Shown here piece by piece: positions 37,781 to 49,600 of a stretch of 64,000 nucleotides of DNA. How positions within the stretch are numbered: position 1 is the stretch's first letter; the number at the start of each line of letters is the position of its first letter. The notes under the pieces were generated by a model. The model did not search any database, was not told the DNA's origin, and saw only the letters and a program-made list of their open reading frames with translations. A program made the translations under genes and the position numbers. Source of the DNA: Sphagnum compactum (Eukaryota; Bryophyta; Sphagnopsida; Sphagnales); contig OZ234499.1 in assembly GCA_965153455.1 (NCBI GenBank), positions 11,032,271-11,096,270 of the forward strand, given 5' to 3'.

Positions 37781-39190
37781 TACACTCTTTTTTGGAGGTG
37801 CACAACTGTATTGCGCCTTTTACAATATTGAAACCAGCTATTAACTTCAATTGAGGTTCAGCCACAACTGTGCCATAATGGGCATCCAGTGGATGGTGGG
37901 CTGGTGGGTGCTGGTTCTTCACTCTACATTTCCAACCACCAAATGGTCAAGTATTGTTATACCAGTGTTGGCCAGTTCTTGGAGGAATCCTGGATTCAGT
38001 TCCTATGTATGATTTTCAAAGGATCGCTTCTGGTTCAATTTTGGATCTTCCTTTTTTCCAAATCCGAGACTCGGTTCCAGTTCTGGTTCTAGAACGTATG
38101 GTTAAACTTGGTCAGCTCTAGTTTCCAGTTCTAGAACCTATGGTTCTGGGTGACCTTCGGTTTTCGCTTCAAAATTTTAAAAATTCAAAAAAAATCATTT
38201 AATTTTTTTAATTAAAAAATTACAAGAAAATCTGGAAAACTTGGAACATAATCCAGGAAATCAAAATAATCAAAATAATCATAAAGATAAACTAGCTAGG
38301 TTTCTAAATTTTCAAACATAGTTTTATTAAAAAAAAACTTTGGTAGATTATGATTATAATATGAAAAAAATTAAAACACATTGGTACATATTAATGTTTT
38401 ATCCATTTGAAAGTATAAAAAATTCAATTACAATTGTATTTTGATCATACTTCCATATATTTGAAGCAAAAGTGAGACACATATTTTCTTATACTTGTAG
38501 TTTTTCAAATGTATCTAATTGTGTATTAAAACATCCAATTTTTCAATATTATGCAATGAAGTCAAAGAACTTCCTTTTATTGATCATTAAAATAAAAAAT
38601 ATTCATGAGTTCAATGTATTAAAGCTTTTATGGATACTTTCCACGAAAAAAATTAAGTATCCATTGTTGGCATACTTTACCATGTTTTTACCTTTAAAAA
38701 AAAATTTGCTTCTATTTGGGAGCCAACAATTCCCAAAATTTGTTGGGTAATAAAACTAACATACAGAAATTATGCTTCATGCACCCTTGATGATTCTAGT
38801 GGAATTTTTTTAATTTTAAGGTGACCTTTACCCTAAAATGATTCAATTGTTCTTTCACCATTGAGGATCCCATGTCATCATAAAGACTTGTGGTTTCAGT
38901 TTTGTGCGTTATAAAGTTAAGAACTCTAGCACCTAATCACTTAGCTTTAAAAAGTATTATGCAAAAATAAAGAATGGTAACAATACTAATGGTCATACTC
39001 ATTTGCAATTTGTGATGTTTTCTCCTTGCCAACAAACTGAATAACCTACCCGAAACCTTTAGAACAAAGGTTTAACATCATGCACAACATTTTCTGAGCT
39101 TTGGAGTAAAAACATAATAAAAGGAACCACCCAAGTGAATGGACATTCTTTAAAACTACATATTTGTATGTTTGAAATATTACAAAGGAA
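37781..39190. other. AT-rich spacer, no gene seen
   Basis: Around 38000-38165 a degenerate ggttctag/ccagttct word repeats irregularly. No gene recognised. Confidence 0.4.
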
Positions 39191-39191
39191 A

Positions 39192-39498
39192 CCCAAGGGG
39201 GACATTGAGAAAACATGTGAATAAAAATATAGGGTGCAATACATTGGTTGTTGAGTAAAAATAATAACTTAATTAGTTAAAAAAATAGGGTACATTTCAT
39301 TTAATTATAATATAAGGTATGTAATAATCTGAAATAATGGATTATTATTAATATAGGGTGGCTTTAATATGTGTATATTAAAAAATTAAATAATAATAGG
39401 GTGAAAAAAAATAGGTTGGACAATTATCTAATACCCCCCTTAAAATGATCGTTTAACACATGTAAATCCCAAACTTTACACTAAGTGTCCCCCTAGGG
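39192..39498 (+). mobile_element. MITE family A, copy 2, about 307 bp
   Basis: Bounded by ACCCAAGGGGGACATT on the left and AGTGTCCCCCTAGGG on the right, which are inverted repeats of each other, and flanked by a 6-bp direct repeat AAGGAA. This is the uninterrupted reference copy, showing the empty site for the nested element at 25.4 kb. Confidence 0.85.
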
Positions 39499-42400
39499 AA
39501 GGAAGCATAACAGTTTGGAGTGTCATAGGTTGGAGTGTCATAAGAAATATTTTTCATTAATTGCAAAGTTTACACGTTCAAAACTTAAGCAAATCAAAAA
39601 TGTTTTTACATGTTCAAAACACTCAAACCTTGCAAAATGGATAATCCTTGTTTTTTTCAAATGTTTCTTTTTCCTACCAAATGTGCACCATTCCTTCTTA
39701 AAGTTAGAAAGGATTTTAACATTGATGATTAGAAGGGAAAAATGACTTGAACTAATGACATCTTTATTTATAACCCATTTGAGCACATTTGATTCAAAAA
39801 TTATTTTGACCTTAAAAATTATGGATTTTGAAAATGTGGTTTTAACAAAAGTTGTTCGTATTTATGTGATAAAGGGCATGAATGCATAATATATATGACA
39901 AAATTAATGTTTAGTCAAAATGTATTTATATCTAACATGTAGTGTTAAATTGGGTATCCAAAATACACAATTTAAAATCAAAAACCAACACAAAAATGAC
40001 ATGTGTCATGTGTAGTCTTTGAAAAAGGGCTTCTACCTTAGTGCCTCTAGCTCCTTTTACCATGTTTTCACCCTTTGGCCTTCTGAAAAACTACATAAAT
40101 GAAAGGAAAGGGTTTAAGACTTCTACACTTATTTTTGCATGTTTTGTCAAAAAAGTTGGAATTTTCCATCAAAATCTTGGGTTTTGCTAGAATCAAATGC
40201 CAAATAATTTGCCTAAAATTGATGTGCAAATGATATGGCAACAATAAGAGCATCTAAAAAAAACCAATATCTTTTATTTTGATTCATCACACATTCTTGA
40301 ACCATGGGCCTTAAAATATTAACAACACTTTGGACCATTACCCAATTTTGAAGACTTGGCACACAACCTTACAATGCCATAGATTGGTGCATTCCATAAC
40401 AAAGAACAATGACATGTTTGAATTCAGAAGTCTCCTAATATAGGATGACTCCTAAAGCAAAGTGAATATTTACAAAAGTTTTGAGTTTGCATGTAGGCAT
40501 GATAATTTCACATTTTGGTTGTTCACAATTTGGGTTGGACACATATTATTATATAAAACCCATATGCAAGTTGGAAATTCCAACAAAATGGACTCAAATA
40601 AGTGAAACTAACTTCTTTGTCCATCTTACTTTCAAATAAAAGATAATTGGAACTTTCGCATCTAGTTTGACATCTATTGGTTAAATTACAAATAGAACTG
40701 ATGTTTAATTTAATGTGGTAGCTACCTTTTGGCCATAAATTTGGCATATATCCAAAGGCCACCTTTAACTTATCTATTGCCACTTTGAATGCAAAAAAAT
40801 TGGTAGAAATTATAAGATCGATTTGTCTTCTCTCTCTTGAACTTGAAGTCCAAGAACATTTCTAAAGGCCCATCTTTTCTTCTTTGTAGATAGACTATTA
40901 CATATATGGTGCGTACTAGTAAAATAGAAAATTATTTTAACTTTATCAAACCTTATGGATTTTTCATTTGTTTTCTTTGCCCATGCTTGATTTGAAGCAT
41001 CAAAATGGCTCATATTTTTCACTATCAGAACTAAAAATATTGTATCAATTTTTGTATTTAAAATTTTGGGAAGAAAATACAAGTTGAAAAACATTGCTCC
41101 TTTTTCCTTAAACACACCATTTGCAATCTAGAATTTTGTTGAACTATGGAAACTATTGTTTGATCAATTACTAAATGAGTTTTAAACCCATCTAGGTCAT
41201 GCAAATTCTTTGTGATTGTACAAATGTATAATTGATCCAAGGTTCTAGAAGTTTAATTTGCAAACGTTGTAACAATATAAAAGATTATAATAAATGGTGT
41301 TATGCTAACTACAAAACTTAGAACAAGAAAAGGGGCACTAAAAAATAATCTAGCTTGCAAGTCAAATTATGTTTTATGTTAATGATGGAAATTGAACCAA
41401 GAAATGAACTTCAAGTTTTGTAATTATTATGGTCACATGAAATGAACTCATTTTGTGGAAGGAAATGCAATTGGGTTTGTTCTGGTTGCAAAATTTGAAA
41501 AGATTCATTTGTTGGGAGTTCACCCCTATTGTTGAAGTCACAAGTAGGCATATATGCAACCACACCAACTAGCCAAGCAATTGGGGGTATGTGATTCAAA
41601 AATATGATGGGATTGCCATGCCACATTGACCCAAAGGAGAAATAATTAAGCAACCATTTTGTGACAATGTGGCTTATTCATTATCTTATGTAAACACATC
41701 ATTTGTGTTTATCAAAGGTGTTTGTATCCATGGACATTTTGTATGAGGTTTCAATGGTAGCCAAAATTATAGAAAGTTGTTCAAATTTCATGTACCTTCA
41801 AAAAATATGAAAGGGCAATGTTTGAATTTTATATTTTGAAAATTATAAAACCAAAAGCTCCATAAACTCTCACCTCAATGATCTACAATAGACAACAAAG
41901 GTTAATTTGCAAGAAACAACCATATTTGCAACAAAGACGATACAAGATCTACACCAAAGAAGATGACTCACACCACGCATAAGAAAAAGAAATCGAGAAG
42001 AAGATAACTTACAATCATGTTATCATTGCCATGTAAGTGTGGATGGCGGGGATGTTAGTTGGTTGTGGTGATGATGTCAAAGTGTACAAACACCGCCCAG
42101 TTTAGATTTGCAAGTGTTGAAAATTGCACAAACTAATTTCTAACTTCTAATATTGAGTGTTGAGACCTTTTGTACCCCTTTCTTCACTAAATTTTGAAAC
42201 AAAGGTTATAGCATTAGTGTACTAATAAAGAGAGAGTTCAAAAAGCTTGTGTGCAATGCTCTTGCTTGTGTTGAAGGTTTTTTTTAATTTCCTAATGGTG
42301 CCAAGTTGGTGACCATCCCTAGGCAAATTTGGATTTATCTTGCAACATTGATTCAAGGAATTCATAAAATTGTAGTCAGTCGGCTTAAATGTGATGACAT

Positions 42401-42920
42401 ATCCCTTAAAAATATAGTTTTTTACTATTTTGGCAAGAAAAGCTTTGAAAGAGAATTTATGAATAAGAAAACTATGTGAACTCTTGACATTTTGCCACCA
42501 AATACAAATTGTTTGTAAGTGTGCACAAAAACATATTATGGAGAATGAAATTGTTAGATTTGGTGGTCTAAATTGTTTTTCTTAGTTATCTTGCATGAAC
42601 CAAGAGTTAAACGTGTAAAAGAGTTTGGTAAGTTTGTGAGAATTTTAGAGGATCAATGCAAGTGGGAGAGACATGGATCATAATTTCAATCTTCAGCAGA
42701 ATAGGGTTGAGTGAAGACTTTGGTCCAGATTTTTTGTGCAAAAGAAATGATTTGCCCCTTTGCCACTCCAAGGAACCCTTTTTTTATAGAAGGACCATAG
42801 GTAAATTTATGTGTTATTATAGTGAGCCCATTGGAACTCTAGGCTTCAATTCTTCTTCATGAACTTAATTTACATTGGCCCTTCTTGCCAACATCAAGAC
42901 AAACTGATGTGTAGGGAAGA
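39499..42920. other. AT-rich spacer, no gene seen
   Basis: About 3.4 kb with only short chance ORFs. No terminal repeats recognised. Confidence 0.45.
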
Positions 42921-42924
42921 GCTC

Positions 42925-43090
42925 CAGGGTGAAGGACATTCCCAAATTAAAGGGCCAAGGATGATGTAGTAGTTGAGTTTAGCCCCACATTTTGAGAATG
43001 TTCTGTACCCATGAGCTTTACCCATGGTAAAGCACAAGGCAAAACTCATTGGAAGAGGCAAACCGTATCACGAACCCAAAACATATGTAG
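42925..43090 (+). repeat. Dispersed repeat shared with 23.94 kb, copy 2
   Basis: Contains acattcccaaat, cacattttgagaatgt, gagctttacccatggtaaagcac and aacccaaaacata in the same order as 23940-24110. Unclassified. Confidence 0.55.
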
Positions 43091-43585
43091 ATTGTGGGAT
43101 GTAAGGGGAGGGTGGGGGGGTTTTGATTGCTATTCTGAATTCCATTATGCTTTATAGAGTCCTCCAAACTAAACCACAAAATTTGAATCACATTCATCCA
43201 TGGACATAAGATTTCCTCCCACTCTCAAGGGTCTCACATTTGAATTTTTAGTCTACCTTTTTTGTAGTTAGAAATCCAACTCAAATCTAAATTTTGTAGC
43301 TTGTTCCCAATGCCTAAATTTGCCTCTTAGATCATGCCCAGAGCATGCAGGGCAGCAGCCCCCATATGTAGCTTCATCCAAGTCTGGTGTTAATTACCCC
43401 CAACATCCCCACCCATATACCTGGAAACCAAAAAAAAAAATCATAATCCATTCGAATCTTACCACATGGACCAATCATTATGATCAACCAATCAAGAACA
43501 GTCATTTCCTTCACCTGTATGATTGCAGGGCACTCCTAACAAGAGCAAATGTAGTGGCCCAAAAGCTATTTTACACTATCTGATT

Positions 43586-43750
43586 GTAATACTTCATCCA
43601 AAATATACTGGAATGGGGTTTTTACCTAGACAATCTCTAAGAGCATCTCCACCAGTGCTCAGTATGTAATACTTCATCCAAAATATACTGGAATGGGGTT
43701 TTTTACCTAGACAATCTCTAAGAGCATCTCCACCAGTGCTCAGTATGTGA
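43586..43750 (+). repeat. 80-81-bp direct duplication including a MITE end
   Basis: The segment gtaatacttcatccaaaata...ctaagagcatctccaccagtgctcagtat occurs at 43586 and again at 43666, nearly identical. It duplicates the left terminal repeat of the adjacent family C element together with flanking DNA. Confidence 0.85.
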
Positions 43751-44107
43751 CCCTGCACTGAAAATCTTGGATGGGGTTCATCAGTCAAATCCAGTGAGTC
43801 CACTTGAAGACAACTAGGACCCTGAAAAAAGTACACAGCTTTCATAGCCCTAGAACACTCTAATAAACACACTCAAATCAGCCAATCAAATCAAGTCTAT
43901 AGTGACTGAATACTCCCTGTTTTTGATTGCTAGATAGTTTGATTGGTCCAAGTGAGTTGCTATTACTAGTTTCCCACCTACTTGCAGTCCCCCACCCAGT
44001 CTCAGTTTTATGGGTGGGATTGGAAAATGGGTAGGCTAGTAACTCAAAACTTGGGATGTGAGAAATATTTCTGCAGGGACGCATACTGACCATTGGTGGA
44101 GATGCTC
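43722..44107 (+). mobile_element. MITE family C, complete copy, 386 bp
   Basis: Left end GAGCATCTCCACCAGTGCTC and right end ...ACCATTGGTGGAGATGCTC are inverted repeats, flanked by TAA on both sides (43719-43721 and 44108-44110). A 3-bp TAA/TTA target with short GAG...CTC ends is typical of Tourist-like (PIF/Harbinger) MITEs. No coding capacity. Confidence 0.85.
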
Positions 44108-44167
44108 TAACACCAGGCTTTTAGGAAGCCTCTTTCCTATGCCTTTCGTGTTGACCCTATAAAAACA

Positions 44168-44270
44168 TACTGTCCATTTTGACTGTGACAATAGGCTTCC
44201 AAACGGACACCCATCATGCTGTCCATTTTGACTGTGACAATAGGCTTCCAAACGGACACCCATCATGCTC
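44168..44270 (+). repeat. Two-copy 49-bp tandem duplication
   Basis: tgtccattttgactgtgaca...cacccatcatgc is present at 44171 and 44220 with essentially no differences, which suggests a recent duplication. Confidence 0.9.
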
Positions 44271-45737
44271 TCTGGCATAATTAAGGTTACTCCTCATTAT
44301 CATCCCGGTTATATTTTGTTGGGTTCTCTTGGGGGGAGAAAGAGGAACATCAAAGTGTACATGGGGACTTTTCTTTGTGTATTATGTCTAACCCAGGCTT
44401 GAAGAAATGCCTCATGAAAGTTCTTTTGCACTTAGGCTTGGCTTGGTTGGAACCTTGTCAAAATTATTTGTTGTTCCTATGCCGAACAATGTAAACCAAA
44501 AAGAATGACACACTTGGGTTAGAGTTTAAGGTGTGGCCAGTTTGCACTTCATCTTTGAATCAATTTTACTTGAACTTCAAATTATACAAATTTAGTTGTT
44601 GTCATGTTTACATTTTCATACTTGTCATTCCTAAACCCTAAACCCTAAATGATCATTCCAACAACCAAAGAATTTTGGGAGCATGGCTTTCAAAAGAGAA
44701 GCGATAAGCCAAAGAATTGAAGTTCAAGATTTTCAATTTGTTGATTGCGAGGTTTGTTTATTTGAGCTGGAAATGGAAGCCCATGATTTCATCCGATTTG
44801 AAGTGGAAGTATGAATTTGCTCATGAATTGGTATGAAAGCGTATTTTGGGCAAAATGTGCATATTTTTTTATCCAAACATGGTTTGATTAAGCATTCATT
44901 GATAACTTCCCCAAAATAGTATTGTATTTTATGGGTTTTTAGGATTTCTTTTATCAATCATCAAATATTGAACAAATTAGTTGAATCTATTTGGGGCTTG
45001 TGGATTTGGGAAAATTGCTTGGTTGTTGACTAAGCTTTACTCTATTTTACGTTTGTTATTTATCATTCAATGTGTCAAATTTGATTAATATATTTTTGTA
45101 CCATTCATTCCATTTTCATGACCATACAAACGAATTCTATGTACATGGAATACAATTTGTTTGTGAAATTGGTTACACAATCGATTTATCAATGCTTGAT
45201 ATTTGTCATCACTCGAGGTTAACGTTTTCTAATACTTGTTGGACCAAATTTCTTAATTGTACCAAACCCTAGAACAAAAGTTACTACAAAATCAATGGAA
45301 CTCCAATACTTTGGAAGATTCACATCTAACATGTCAAATTTTCAATCAAAGGTGCATAACTTGATTGTCATCATCTTCACTATGAGACCTATTGCAATTC
45401 CCATTAATTTTTAAGGGTTGCTTTTGGTGTATTAATCGGTCACTAATTAATATTACACTTTCCCACCCACCATGTTATAATTTATTCCACAAATTTTGCA
45501 TGATTTCAAAATCAAAGATTGGTATTGCTGAAAAATGGAAATTATTTCTTTCTCAAAAAAATTTGGCAATACCATTTTAATTTCTTATTTGAATCATACA
45601 GGATACGCATTAAAAAGATCCCTAAAGAATTGTTTTTACTTTCCTAAGCTATACATGACCATGTTTTGTTTTTTTTTTTTTTAATTTATTTATTATAATT
45701 GTGATTTAGCCACACTAGCATTATTCACAAGAGGAAT
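44271..45737. other. AT-rich spacer, no gene seen
   Basis: Contains about three tandem plant telomere-type heptamers (cctaaaccctaaaccctaaa, about 44632-44651). No coding blocks recognised. Confidence 0.45.
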
Positions 45738-45830
45738 TACTCAAATTTGGCTACATTTTTAGAGAGGAAAATAGAAAATTTTAAGAATCCTATTATATTT
45801 TGGCAACCTGATGTGTGAATATGGAAAACA
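45738..45830 (+). repeat. Gene-upstream repeat family, copy 3
   Basis: attactcaaatttggctacattttt ... attatattttggcaacctgatgtgtgaatatgg aligns with the copies at 11.3 and 21.9 kb. It lies about 0.8 kb upstream of the DEK gene start. Confidence 0.6.
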
Positions 45831-46075
45831 AAAGAAATGGTGGATTGGCTTTTTGGATGAAAAAAAGGCGAGACCGATGGAAATAAAAGAAATGGTGGAT
45901 TGGCTTTTTGGATGAAAGAAAGGCAAGAGCGATGGAAATCTTTAAAATGGTGGATTCGCTTTTGGATGAAAAAAGGAGCAACCAATGGAAACAAAAGGAA
46001 TGATGGATTTCGCTTTTTGGATGAAAAAGTACCAACCATGGAAACAAAAGAGATTGTGGATTCGATGTTGAATGA
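45822..46075 (+). repeat. 53-56-bp tandem repeat, five copies
   Basis: Units begin tggaaa at 45822, 45878, 45933, 45986 and 46039, each followed by an atggtggatt-like word and gctttttggatgaaa. It sits in the distal promoter region of the DEK gene. Antisense frames through it are by-products. Confidence 0.88.
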
Positions 46076-46129
46076 ATGAAAGAAAGAATGAGAAACATCA
46101 CTCTGGATGGATGTCATCTGCTGGCACTT

Positions 46130-46643
46130 TGTACCGGCCCGAACTTTGCCGCCCAGTACCTGCGGGTATCATTCCGGGTTTCATACTTGATGCCCTTGGT
46201 TATCCAAAAGGAACGAGTGCCCGGTTCTGATATATATATATCTACGGTTATCAAAAAATCAAATACCCCGTTCTTGAATATGTGACTCGTGGTTCTCAAT
46301 TTTTTTGAAAAAAAGTCAATTCACCTCCCAGAATAATTACGGGTATGTTCCGGTTCTTCGGTGGAACATGGCGGCTCTTTGAAATGCCCGGACCCGGCAG
46401 TTCTTTGATTGCGATTTCTTGAAATACAGGGAACCGGCGGTTCTTTTGAAATCTAATACCCGCCCCACGCTGTGTGTGTACCGCGCGGTATTGCTGGGTT
46501 ACAGACCGCGCGGTATTACCGCGCGGCGATGGCTGGCTCCGCGTCGGCTGCACTGGGAGCGTTGTTGGGCCCGCTCCCGCACCAGCCTCGTCGCAAAGCA
46601 CACAGCCCATGACGCAACGATACGCTGCTGACGCTCTTTGGAC
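46130..46643 (+). promoter_or_regulatory. Promoter/leader of the DEK gene with three CCGCGCGG palindromes
   Basis: The palindrome ACCGCGCGGT occurs at 46480-46489 and 46505-46514, and TACCGCGCGG at 46517-46526, 120-165 bp before the ATG. CGCG cores of this kind match the known binding consensus of plant CAMTA factors (VCGCGB), but binding here is inference. Degenerate ccggttct/ctttgaaat words fill 46150-46460. Confidence 0.55.
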
Positions 46644-49600
46644 ATGGAGCCCGCTGTGGCTGCTGCAGAGGAGGAGGAGGATGAGGAGAACAAGACGGAG
46701 CAGGAGGTCATGAACGACAACCAGCGACAAACGGCGGTGGAAATGGTGGAGAATGCAGCGGTAAAAGAGGCGACGACAACAACAGCTGCTGCTGCTGCTG
46801 CTGCTGCTGCTTTGGAGAATCATCATCATCAAGCGGAGAAGGAGGAGAACGACAACGACAACGAGAAGCACAAGGACATGAATGCTAGCGAGGACGTGAA
46901 AGGAGATTCAATGGATATTGACCAAAAGGCAAAACAATTGGAGGCCGGAAAAAAAACAGAGGAGAATGAGAAGGCAGAGGATGATGAGGTGGTAAAAGAC
47001 GTGGAAGGGGACGAGGAGGAGAAGAATCGAACGCTGAAACCGACAAAGAAGCGACCCGGGAGACCAAAGAAAGAGGGAGCGAAATCGGAGGAAGAAGGAA
47101 GCACGCCATGTGAGAGCAGCGTGAAACGGAAGAGACAGAAGAAAGAGATATTCCCGTCTTACATAGATAGGCCCACGCGCGAGCGCAAGTCCATTGAGCG
47201 GTTCATTGCCTCGTCGGTGGAGAAGGAAAGCAGCAAAGATTTCCAGATTAAGCAGGTATCGCAAGCACCATTTCTTTCACTCTTCTTCTTTTGGTTACAG
47301 CATTTCTCCAGGTTCAGCAAAGACAATCAGAGGCGGTTTTCCGAATCTGCAGATTCTATAACCTAAGTTGCAGAGCTTGTTTTTCCATGCAGTACGGGTT
47401 TTGTAAGAGCAAGGGTTTCTGAAACACATGGCCGTATTCCCTTTTTCCTGGAAGGAATCAGTCTTATTTCCTCCACCTGAAATTCTCATTAGCAAGTACC
47501 TTGGTGATGCCCGGGCAACCTGGGCATGCCATCATGCTTGTATCTTATTTGCATAGTACAAACATCTGCTTCAGCCAGGCTAAATGGAGTATAGTAACCA
47601 ATGTTTTGATTTCTTTTGTTGTATACAGGGTGAAGGAACTCCTTTCAAGGATATTCCAAATGGTGAGCACACATATAAATTCTTTTGCACTGCTTTCCTG
47701 GACCCATCTCTACATCCCTTGTTTCCTGTCCAAAGCCCAAATTTCCTCGCCAATGCTGACATTCAGTAATGGCAAGACCATCATCAGGGGCAGGGGTCTA
47801 TAGGGATGGTTTTCTCGATACCTGTCCATCTATCTTCTTCAGCTCTTACCTTACTGTGAGCTGTGATTACAACTCTCAAGACTTTGGTTGCTTCATATGT
47901 AGAGATGGTAGTTGCTTGCTCTTTCTAATATTTGGAAAGTAGAGAATAGAGAAAGCTTTTTGGGTTTCCCCCCCCCTTCCTCTCCATTAAGAAAATTGGC
48001 TTGTCCTGCATGTTTTTTGCTGGATGATGAAATGGGGTTCTCATCATACGCCTTTCTTTTTTTGACCTGTGACCAGTGCTTGTGCTTTGGGGTCTTTTTG
48101 CTGCTACTTTTATTGAAAGGTGGCAGTCAACAATTGAATGCAAACTGCATGAGTGTGATGGTGGTCCTTTTGGGTTTGGGTTGGCTGATAAGGCTGGGCT
48201 CTCTTTTGCAGTTGCATACAAGCTGAGCAAGATAAGCAAGAATGATGAGATATTGAGCATGCTTCATTCCCTTCTCTTCCACAAACGTGCCAAGGTTTTC
48301 TCTTCATTCCTTACATAAATCTCTTTTTTCTGTGCCTTGGTTATATTTCCTTACAAAAATCCTTTGGACATTCTGCTCCACATCATGTGTGAATGGAGGT
48401 GCTGGATCAGGCTTCTGAAGATCGAGGCTCGTTGTATTGATGTACTTTTCTTCTTATTAAAGAGGGTATAGTTCTGGCCCTCTTTTGCTATGCCTTGTTG
48501 GCATAGTCAGTGAGATGATTCTGCAACAAAATTATGAAAACCATTCTTGTTGTCAAGTAATAGTTTAATTTTCGAACCAGGTTCATTATATGTGAATGTG
48601 GTGATGTCCTGAGGTGTACCTGCAATTCACTTGTTTAGTTTTTGGGAAAAATATTTCTGTCAGGGCAGATCTTGTGGTTGAAGATTATGGCCAGCTGTTT
48701 TTCCTGCAAACTGATTGATTATTTAATAGTGCTCTTAAGTGCAGGCTGCAGTTTTGAAGCAACACATATTGCAGTTTTCAGGATATGTTTGGACTGAGAA
48801 TCAGGTGTGTTGTGTTAACCTTTGTCTAAAATTCTGTGTGGTGGTTTTACAAGGGTAAGAAGAATGGAGGCAAGGAACTGTTCTAAAAAAATCTTTACTT
48901 TTTTGTTTTGGAAATCTACCTGATGTATTGCCTTGGATACAGAACTTGTGGACATTATCACCATGTTCATCCTATCTTCTGTCCTAGTCATGATGACCAT
49001 TCTTGTAAATACTAGGCTTTCGTGTGTGCTGAAGACTTCTATCCTGTGTATTGCTGTTGTAAGCAGGAGAAGGAAAGATCAAGAGTTAAAGAGAAGCTGG
49101 AACGGTATACCAAGGAGGGATTAGTTCTGCTTATTGATGTCCTGGACCTTCATCTGCCAAGGACTGGGAAGAAGGTGAAATTTCTCTTTTTATGCAACGT
49201 CGTTGACTCAATTCTCTGGAAATCTCTGGTTTTGATGAGATGGTTCTTGGATCTGTCTTTCTGTACACTGATGTGTTCAGTCCATATGTATGCTTTGTAC
49301 TCAGAGATCAATGTTTCAAAGGTTCTCATTCCTAAGTGGAGATCTTTCGAGCCCACTTTTTCCTCTTTAGTTTGTCTCAATGTCCTTCTTTCTTCTCTCC
49401 TGTTTCTGTCCTTTTCTCAGCTTTTCTTAGGGTTTTTCCTTTGCTGGTCTTTCTCCCTTTCTCTGTCTCTTTTTGTTAGGTCCTTTGTTATTCATTTTCT
49501 TGAGCTAGCCAGCATCATGGCTGAGTTTTCCTGTTACTTACCCTTGTGACAGAAACTCAGTACCTCGGTTGATGTTTGACATTAACCTGCACCCATAACC

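Noticed and set aside
46296-46871. 191-codon minus-strand frame rich in Leu/Val/Ser
   Set aside because: It is the antisense shadow of the low-complexity DEK exon 1 (GCTGCT and GAGGAG repeats) plus promoter.
49022-49549. 175-codon frame across DEK exon 5 and intron 5
   Set aside because: It is in a different frame from the exon and the intronic part is CT-rich low complexity.
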